Positions 1-3,997 of a stretch of 6,157 bases of DNA are shown here, piece after piece. The stretch spans positions 1 through 6,157 of the forward strand of contig JAFASB010000368.1 of assembly GCA_019244985.1 (NCBI GenBank), written 5' to 3'. This DNA comes from Acidimicrobiia bacterium. Lineage in GTDB: Bacteria > Actinomycetota > Acidimicrobiia > Acidimicrobiales > AC-14. A model generated the notes under the pieces. That model was not told the origin of the DNA. It saw nothing but the letters and a program-made list of their open reading frames with translations, and ran no database searches. A program made the position numbers and the translations under genes. Every line of letters starts with the position of its first letter. The first letter of the stretch is position 1.

Positions 1-1
1 C

Positions 2-328
2 GAAGCCGACGACATTCTCGCTGCGGCTCGTGTGCGCGCCGAACGCATGGTGCAGCGCACCGAGATCGTGCGGGAGGCCCGACTGGCGGCGCGCAACACC
101 GTGCAGGAAGCGCGCGACGCCGCCAACAGCATGGAGCACGAGGCCGAGGACTACTGCGACCAGAAGCTGGCCGCCTTCGAGATCGTCCTCGAGCGCACGA
201 TGAAGACCGTCCAGGCGGGGCGGGAGAAGCTGCGTGTGACCCCGCTGCCGACGCCCCAGGAGGCACCGCTGGCAGGGGCGGAAGACTCCGGCCAGCACGA
301 AGCGTTCTTCAATCAGGATGAAGCTTGA
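2..328 (+). CDS. SepIVA/DivIVA-like coiled-coil protein, C-terminal part (5' truncated)
   Basis: The reading frame is open from the left edge, so the true start lies outside; 108 C-terminal residues are visible. The first ~75 are a charged, Ala/Glu/Arg-rich helix with no proline or glycine, typical of a coiled coil. It leads into YCDQKLAAFE and then a segment ending GREKLR. This closely resembles, from memory, the C-terminus of mycobacterial SepIVA (Rv2927c: YVDNKLAEFE, then GRHQLR). SepIVA is a cytoplasmic DivIVA-domain protein acting in septation and polar envelope growth. After GREKLR comes a ~30-residue Pro/Ala/Glu-rich tail that looks disordered. In Mycobacterium sepIVA also sits directly before the DUF177 gene, as here, which supports orthology. 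The DivIVA-type N-terminus is not in the window, so membership of that family is inferred. Automated annotation might call such a helix an ATP synthase subunit b-like protein, but no membrane segment is seen. Confidence 0.7.
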   Translation, partial: EADDILAAARVRAERMVQRTEIVREARLAARNTVQEARDAANSMEHEAEDYCDQKLAAFEIVLERTMKTVQAGREKLRVTPLPTPQEAPLAGAEDSGQHEAFFNQDEA

Positions 329-830
329 GCGATCACCGTTCGTCGTCAGCATCGCTGACCTGCTCCGCACGCCCGGACACCGGCGCGAGCTGGAGCTCAA
401 GGGGCCGATCGGCGAGCTGAGGTCGGCGGGCACCGTCGTCGACGCCGCTGTGGAGGTCGATGTGCGTGTGGGGCTCGAAGCCATCTCCGAGGGCGTGGTC
501 GCCGACGGTCGGATCTCGGCGGCCTGGCGGGGCGAGTGCCGTCGGTGTCTGAAGACGGTCGGCGGCGACGTCGACGTCGAGTTCCGGGAGCTGTTCGAGC
601 GCGAGCCGAAGGAAGGCGAGACCTATCCGCTCGGCCACGAGGAGATCGACCTCGAGGCGCTCATTCGTGAGGCGTTGCTGCTGGCGCTACCCTTGGCCCC
701 GCTCTGCGAGGCAAGTTGTCAGGGCATCTGCCCCACCTGCGGGGCCGATCTCAACGAGGGGCCGTGCGGGTGCCCGCCCGCCGGACGCGACCCTCGCTGG
801 GCCGCCCTCGACGACCTCCATCTCAGTTAG
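318..830 (+). CDS. yceD: DUF177 / YceD family zinc-ribbon-like protein
   Basis: This 170-residue protein has the full DUF177 layout. It opens with a SPFVVSIADLLRTPGHRRE segment, followed by a beta-rich domain with a CRRC pair (Cys74, Cys77). The C-terminal cysteine cluster has Cys130, 134, 138, 141, 150 and 152, including GICPTCGADLN, and the protein closes with the family's DPRWAALDDL ending. Family members (E. coli YceD, plant DUF177) are linked to 23S rRNA accumulation and 50S assembly and very often sit just before rpmF, as here. Metal binding by the cysteines is inferred. The ATG lies inside the previous gene (11-nt overlap), and I see no well-spaced Shine-Dalgarno, so translation is probably coupled to the upstream gene. 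Length and start agree with actinobacterial homologues. The family call is secure; the biochemical role is not established. Confidence 0.9.
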   Translation: MKLERSPFVVSIADLLRTPGHRRELELKGPIGELRSAGTVVDAAVEVDVRVGLEAISEGVVADGRISAAWRGECRRCLKTVGGDVDVEFRELFEREPKEGETYPLGHEEIDLEALIREALLLALPLAPLCEASCQGICPTCGADLNEGPCGCPPAGRDPRWAALDDLHLS

Positions 831-832
831 GA
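829..832 (+). promoter_or_regulatory. Ribosome binding site of rpmF
   Basis: AGGA lies 8 nt before the GTG at 841 and overlaps the TAG stop of the DUF177 gene. It supports the short 58-residue L32 reading over longer in-frame starts further upstream, such as the ATG at 667. Confidence 0.6.
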
Positions 833-840
833 CGAGAAAC

Positions 841-1017
841 GTGGCTGTCCCCAAGAAGAAGACGTCGAAGTCCAAGAGCCGCAGCCGGCGGGCCTCCGCC
901 TGGCGCCTGTCCGAGCCTGCCCGCAGCGTGTGCCCGCAGTGCCGCCAGGCCAAGCTTCCTCACGTCGTGTGCGCCAACTGCGGCTGGTACGGCGGCCGCC
1001 AGGCCATCGAAGTCTGA
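841..1017 (+). CDS. rpmF: 50S ribosomal protein L32 (zinc-binding form)
   Basis: The 58-residue basic protein begins MAVPKKKTSKSKSRSRR, the classic L32 N-terminus, which threads into 23S rRNA in the large subunit. The C-terminal zinc ribbon is complete, with CPQC at 31-34 and CANC at 44-47, so this is the zinc-binding (C+) paralogue type and not the cysteine-less form some actinobacteria induce under zinc starvation. The start is GTG. Upstream in-frame ATG codons exist but would add a long Arg/Pro-rich extension read through the DUF177 gene in another frame. The GTG also has an AGGA site and gives exact family length. It follows DUF177 by 10 nt, a pairing conserved across many bacteria, and precedes plsX by 13 nt, as in E. 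coli (yceD-rpmF-plsX). Confidence 0.96.
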   Translation: MAVPKKKTSKSKSRSRRASAWRLSEPARSVCPQCRQAKLPHVVCANCGWYGGRQAIEV

Positions 1018-1030
1018 GCTCAGCTCACTG

Positions 1031-2002
1031 ATGCTGCCCATCGCGGTTGACGCCATGGGCGGCGACAAGGCTCCCAAGGAGATCGTCGAGGGGGCGAAGC
1101 TGGCGGTCGACGAGCTCGGGCTTCCCGTCGTGCTTGTCGGCCAGCCCGAGGCGCTCGGCGACGCAGGGGGACTCGAGGTGATCCCGGCGTCCGAGGTGAT
1201 CGGGATGCGTGACGACCCCGCCCAGGGCGTGCGCCGCAAGAAGGACTCCTCGCTCGTGCGGGCGGCCGAAGCCGTGCGCGACGGCAAGGCGGCGGCGATG
1301 GTCAGCGCCGGCAACACCGGGGCGACGATGGGCGCCGCCCTGCTCCGCATGGGCCGCCTGAAGGGCGTGCAGCGCCCGGCGATCGCCACCCCGATCCCAG
1401 TCCCCGGCCAGACGCCGACGGTGCTGCTCGACGCCGGGGCCAATGCCGAGTGCACGCCGACGTATCTGCTGCAGTTCGCCCAGATGGGCGCGGCCTTCGC
1501 CACCGCCCGGTACGGCATCAGGGATCCGAAGGTGGCCCTGCTGTCGATCGGGGAGGAGGACACCAAGGGCACGAGCCTCGTCAAGGAGGCCCGCGGCCTG
1601 CTGGCCGGCGCCGGGCTCAACTTCGTCGGCAACGTCGAGGGCCGGGACCTGATGAGCGACGCCGCCGACGTGGTCGTCACCGACGGGTTCACCGGGAACG
1701 TCGCCCTCAAGACCCTCGAGGGCTCCCTCAAGTTCCTGATCGGCGCCATCTTCGAGGCGTTCAACTCGTCCGAGGAGGCAAAGAGCGCCAGCGGCGTGCT
1801 CCTCGACGCCCTGGCGCCGGCCGCGGCCGAGCTCGATCCCGACGCGACGGGCGGTGCCATGCTGCTGGGCGTCGAGGGGGTCTGCATCATCAGCCACGGC
1901 TCGTCGTCCGCTCGTGCGATTGTGAATGCCGTCCGGGTCGCGGGGGAGATGGTCGACGGGCAGCTGGTCGAACGCCTCCGGGGCGCCGTCGCCGCCGGCT
2001 GA
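1031..2002 (+). CDS. plsX: Phosphate acyltransferase PlsX
   Basis: PlsX converts acyl-ACP and inorganic phosphate to acyl-phosphate and free ACP. The acyl-phosphate is then used by the membrane enzyme PlsY to acylate glycerol-3-phosphate, the first step of phospholipid synthesis. PlsX is a soluble or membrane-peripheral protein. The 323 residues carry the family hallmarks in order: IAVDAMGGD (4-12), SAGNTGA (92-98), LLDAGAN (132-138), GEEDTKG (174-180), NVEGRD (201-206), TDGFTGN (217-223) and GVEGVCIISHGSS (280-292). The length is slightly under the usual ~330-345, with no motif missing. ATG 1031 is chosen because it sits three codons before the conserved IAVDAMGGD; the frame stays open far upstream but that part is out-of-frame reading through rpmF and DUF177. 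No strong Shine-Dalgarno is seen, so it probably depends on coupling with rpmF 13 nt upstream. Its acyl-donor carrier, ACP, is encoded next. Confidence 0.97.
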   Translation: MLPIAVDAMGGDKAPKEIVEGAKLAVDELGLPVVLVGQPEALGDAGGLEVIPASEVIGMRDDPAQGVRRKKDSSLVRAAEAVRDGKAAAMVSAGNTGATMGAALLRMGRLKGVQRPAIATPIPVPGQTPTVLLDAGANAECTPTYLLQFAQMGAAFATARYGIRDPKVALLSIGEEDTKGTSLVKEARGLLAGAGLNFVGNVEGRDLMSDAADVVVTDGFTGNVALKTLEGSLKFLIGAIFEAFNSSEEAKSASGVLLDALAPAAAELDPDATGGAMLLGVEGVCIISHGSSSARAIVNAVRVAGEMVDGQLVERLRGAVAAG

Positions 2003-2036
2003 CCGCCGTTCACAAGCGAACTATCGGCACCCCCGG

Positions 2037-2042
2037 TAGACT
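2037..2042 (+). promoter_or_regulatory. Putative -10 box before acpP
   Basis: TAGACT fits the actinobacterial TANNNT -10 consensus. It would place a transcript start near 2049, leaving a leader of about 30 nt that contains the AGGAG site. No convincing -35 is present at 16-18 nt: a TTCACA at 2009-2014 is 22 nt away, which is too far. The 76-nt gap between plsX and acpP holds nothing else I can name. This is a motif match only. Confidence 0.35.
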
Positions 2043-2068
2043 TCGGGTTCCCCTAGCCGTTTTGACCC

Positions 2069-2073
2069 AGGAG
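2069..2073 (+). promoter_or_regulatory. Ribosome binding site of acpP (decides the start)
   Basis: AGGAG is the strongest Shine-Dalgarno in the window. Its spacing is 5 nt to TTG 2079 but only 2 nt to the adjoining GTG 2076, which favours TTG. Confidence 0.65.
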
Positions 2074-2078
2074 CTGTG

Positions 2079-2378
2079 TTGCCCGCTGAGACCCACGTGG
2101 AGCGGGGCCCGCTCGACCGGCAGCAGGTGCTCGAGCTGATCCGCGAGCGCCTGGCCGACATCCTCGAGATTGGCCCCGAGACGATCAATGAGGCTTCCTC
2201 GTTCACCGAGGACCTCGACGCCGACTCCCTCGCCCTCATCGAGCTCGTCGAGGCACTGGAAGAGGAGCTCGGGGAACGAAGTGTCGGATTTCGCATCAAT
2301 GACGAGGACCTCGAGGACCTCAAGACAGTCGGCGACGCCGTCGACTACGTGGTCGCCCGCCTCGCCCAGGCATCCTGA
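2079..2378 (+). CDS. acpP: Acyl carrier protein
   Basis: ACP is the small acidic carrier that holds growing fatty acyl chains on a 4'-phosphopantetheine arm in type II fatty acid synthesis and supplies acyl groups to PlsX. The attachment motif is DADSL, with the modified serine at residue 50, followed by the acidic recognition helix (LIELVEALEEEL). At 99 residues it is longer than the usual ~78. There is a ~14-residue N-terminal extension before helix I and about five extra residues in the loop after helix II (around GERSVGFRI, 65-73) compared with E. coli AcpP. The start is taken as TTG 2079 from the AGGAG spacing; GTG 2076 would add one residue, and GTG 2097 would remove the first six residues but lacks a site. 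Its TGA overlaps the apparent rnc start. No fabD, fabH or fabG lies between plsX and acpP, so those enzymes must be encoded elsewhere. Confidence 0.93.
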   Translation: MPAETHVERGPLDRQQVLELIRERLADILEIGPETINEASSFTEDLDADSLALIELVEALEEELGERSVGFRINDEDLEDLKTVGDAVDYVVARLAQAS

Positions 2379-3106
2379 CCGAGCTCGCTTCCCACGAGCT
2401 TCTCGCCCGGCGCCTGGGTCGACGGTTCACCGACGACGCACTGCTGACCCTCGCCCTGGCACACCGCTCGTGGTGCGCGGAGACCCCAGGCGCGGAGTCC
2501 AACGAGCGCCTCGAGTTCCTCGGTGACGCCGTGTTGGGTCTCGTCGTGACCGATCACCTCTTCCGGACCTTCCCGACTCTCGCCGAGGGCGAGCTGGCCA
2601 AGGTGCGCGCATCGGTCGTCAACGCCGGTGTGCTCGCCGACCTGGCCGCCGACCTCGGCATCGGCGAAGCGCTCGCCCTTGGGAAGGGCGAGGCGGCGTC
2701 GGGCGGTCGCGAGAAGCCGTCAATCCTCTCCGATGCCATGGAGGCAGTCATCGGCGCCGTCTACCTCGACGGCGGGTGGAGCGCGGCGCACACGCTCGTG
2801 CTGAGCCTGCTCGAGGACCGCATCGCCGAGGCCGCGACCGGCCCCGGTGGCCAGGATTACAAGACCCGCCTCCAGGAGCTCGCCGCCCAGCGCCTCGACA
2901 CGCTGCCGCGCTACGACGTGCGTGAGAGCGGGCCCGACCACGCCAAGCGCTTCTTCGCCACGGTCTTCATCGGCGAGGAGGAATGCGGCACGGGTGAGGG
3001 ACGATCGAAGAAGCAGGCCGAACAGGCCGCCGCCCAGAAGGCCTGGCGGTCGCTGACCACAACCGGCGACTGCGCGAATGCCGAAGCGGAGTCCGTCGAT
3101 GCCTGA
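2375..3106 (+). CDS. rnc: Ribonuclease III, apparent CTG start
   Basis: RNase III cuts double-stranded RNA, including the 16S/23S precursor stems, in a Mg2+-dependent dimer. From CTG 2375 the protein has 243 residues, a normal size. The nuclease domain carries ALAHRSW (27-33) and the signature NERLEFLGD (43-51), with catalytic Glu47 and Asp51, then Asp120 and Glu123 in SDAMEAVIG. The dsRNA-binding domain runs from about 161 (DYKTRLQEL) to 227, with GRSKKQAEQAAA near its end. No ATG, GTG or TTG occurs in frame between the upstream stop (2300-2302) and GTG 2531, and starting at 2531 would delete the signature and the first two catalytic residues. CTG 2375 overlaps the acpP stop as CTGA, has AGG 4 nt upstream, and gives an N-terminus whose LARRLGRRF lines up with the E. 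coli start within one residue. ATC 2372 is the alternative. The family call is certain; the start codon is inferred. Confidence 0.93.
   Translation: MTELASHELLARRLGRRFTDDALLTLALAHRSWCAETPGAESNERLEFLGDAVLGLVVTDHLFRTFPTLAEGELAKVRASVVNAGVLADLAADLGIGEALALGKGEAASGGREKPSILSDAMEAVIGAVYLDGGWSAAHTLVLSLLEDRIAEAATGPGGQDYKTRLQELAAQRLDTLPRYDVRESGPDHAKRFFATVFIGEEECGTGEGRSKKQAEQAAAQKAWRSLTTTGDCANAEAESVDA
3088..3091 (+). promoter_or_regulatory. Ribosome binding site of mutM
   Basis: GGAG within the rnc 3' end lies 7 nt before ATG 3099. It supports that start over the in-frame ATG at 3078. Confidence 0.6.
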
Positions 3107-3941
3107 GCTCCCCGAAGTCGAGACGCTCAAGCGCGACCTCGAGAAGGAGGTCGTCGGCAAGCGCATCAAGCAGGTCGACGTCAGCGGCATGCGCTCGATC
3201 CGGCGCCACCCCAACAAGAAGCACTTCGTCGGCAAGCTCGAGGGCAACAAGATCACGGGCATCGACCGCCGCGGCAAGTACCTGCTCGTGAAGCTCGAAG
3301 GCGGCGACGTGCTCGTCGTCCACCTGGGCATGAGCGGTCAGCTGCTGCGGTCGAAGGGAGCGGCGCGCGAGAAGCCCGACAAGCACACCCACGTCGTCAT
3401 CACCTTCACTCAGGCCGGGCGTCTGCGGTTCGTGGACCCCCGCACGTTCGGCGAGCTGTTCGTCACCACGCCCGAAGAGCTGCCCGACGAGGTGCCCGAG
3501 CTCGGCCACCTCGGCTTCGACCCGCTCGACGACATGATGTCGTGGACGCGGTTCGGCGAGATGCTGCACGTCAAGAAGACGAAGCTCAAGGCGCTGTTGA
3601 TGGACCAGAAGTTCGTCGCGGGGATCGGCAACATCTACAGCGACGAGATCCTGTTCGCGGCGGGCCTCCGGTACGATCGCTCGTCCGAGTCGCTCTCCAC
3701 CCAGGAGGTTCGCCGCCTCTACCGGGCGATGGTCGAGACCCTGCAGGACGCCATCAAGCACCGGGGCTCGTCGCTGGCCGACGAGCAGTACCGGGACCTC
3801 TTCGGCGAGATCGGCGACTTCCAGTCGCTGCACAAGGTCTACGACCGCGAAGGCGAGGCGTGTCGCCGATGCCGCAGCACGATCGTCCGGGTCAAGGCCA
3901 ACGGGCGCAGCTCGTTCCTGTGCCCGCAGTGCCAGGTCTGA
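3099..3941 (+). CDS. mutM: Formamidopyrimidine-DNA glycosylase (Fpg/MutM)
   Basis: This bifunctional glycosylase/AP lyase removes 8-oxoguanine and formamidopyrimidines from DNA and cuts the strand, as part of base excision repair. The 280 residues begin MPELPEVET. Pro2, exposed after Met removal, is the catalytic Schiff-base nucleophile, followed by Glu3, so the start must be 3099; the in-frame ATG at 3078 would bury the proline behind seven residues. Other hallmarks are the RRGKYLL loop with Lys60 (57-63), HLGMSGQL (75-82), the helix-two-turn-helix element with GIGNIYSDE (175-183, Asn178 contacting DNA), and a C-terminal zinc finger with Cys255, Cys258, Cys275 and Cys278 plus Arg270 in its tip. 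All key residues are intact, and the PELPEVE opening with a full zinc finger marks Fpg over Nei. It overlaps rnc by 8 nt, so the two are probably co-translated; the rnc-mutM-smc order is shared with mycobacteria. Confidence 0.97.
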   Translation: MPELPEVETLKRDLEKEVVGKRIKQVDVSGMRSIRRHPNKKHFVGKLEGNKITGIDRRGKYLLVKLEGGDVLVVHLGMSGQLLRSKGAAREKPDKHTHVVITFTQAGRLRFVDPRTFGELFVTTPEELPDEVPELGHLGFDPLDDMMSWTRFGEMLHVKKTKLKALLMDQKFVAGIGNIYSDEILFAAGLRYDRSSESLSTQEVRRLYRAMVETLQDAIKHRGSSLADEQYRDLFGEIGDFQSLHKVYDREGEACRRCRSTIVRVKANGRSSFLCPQCQV

Positions 3942-3970
3942 TTTCGAGGGGGAGGGTCCGCGAGGTGCCC

Positions 3971-3986
3971 GCTAGACGCCTCTAGC
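3971..3986 (+). repeat. Perfect inverted repeat upstream of smc
   Basis: GCTAGA and TCTAGC are exact reverse complements separated by CGCC, giving a 6-bp stem with a 4-nt loop. It lies in the 56-nt gap between mutM and smc, ending 11 nt before the smc GTG. No T-run follows, so it is not a typical intrinsic terminator. It could be an operator, a hairpin, or a by-product of two TAG-containing promoter-like boxes. The rest of the gap (3942-3970) is a G-rich stretch in which I see nothing else. Confidence 0.5.
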
Positions 3987-3988
3987 CT
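3983..3988 (+). promoter_or_regulatory. Putative -10 box before smc
   Basis: TAGCCT fits TANNNT and overlaps the right arm of the inverted repeat. A transcript starting 7-10 nt downstream would begin at or within a few bases of the GTG at 3998. No -35 element is recognisable. No Shine-Dalgarno precedes smc, which agrees with leaderless or near-leaderless initiation. Confidence 0.35.
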
Positions 3989-3997
3989 GCATTCCGC

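Noticed and set aside
823..2013. Reverse-strand open frame of 396 codons opposite rpmF and plsX
   Set aside because: It is a shadow of plsX; the translation is Ser/Ala/Pro-rich and matches nothing I recognise, while the + strand carries all PlsX motifs.
2009..2014. TTCACA as a -35 for the acpP promoter
   Set aside because: It lies 22 nt from the TAGACT box, beyond the usual 16-19 nt spacer.
2018..2050. Weak stem (GAAC/GTTC with CCCG/CGGG) in the plsX-acpP gap as a terminator
   Set aside because: The arms are only 4 bp with mismatches between them, and no T-run follows.
2339..2380. Programmed -1 frameshift fusing ACP to RNase III
   Set aside because: The rnc frame is -1 relative to acpP and has no normal start, so a fusion was considered. 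There is no slippery heptamer before the acpP TGA, and a CTG start explains the N-terminus well.
3078..3098. In-frame ATG 3078 as the mutM start
   Set aside because: Fpg needs proline directly after the initiator Met for catalysis. Only ATG 3099 provides this, and it has a GGAG at the right distance.
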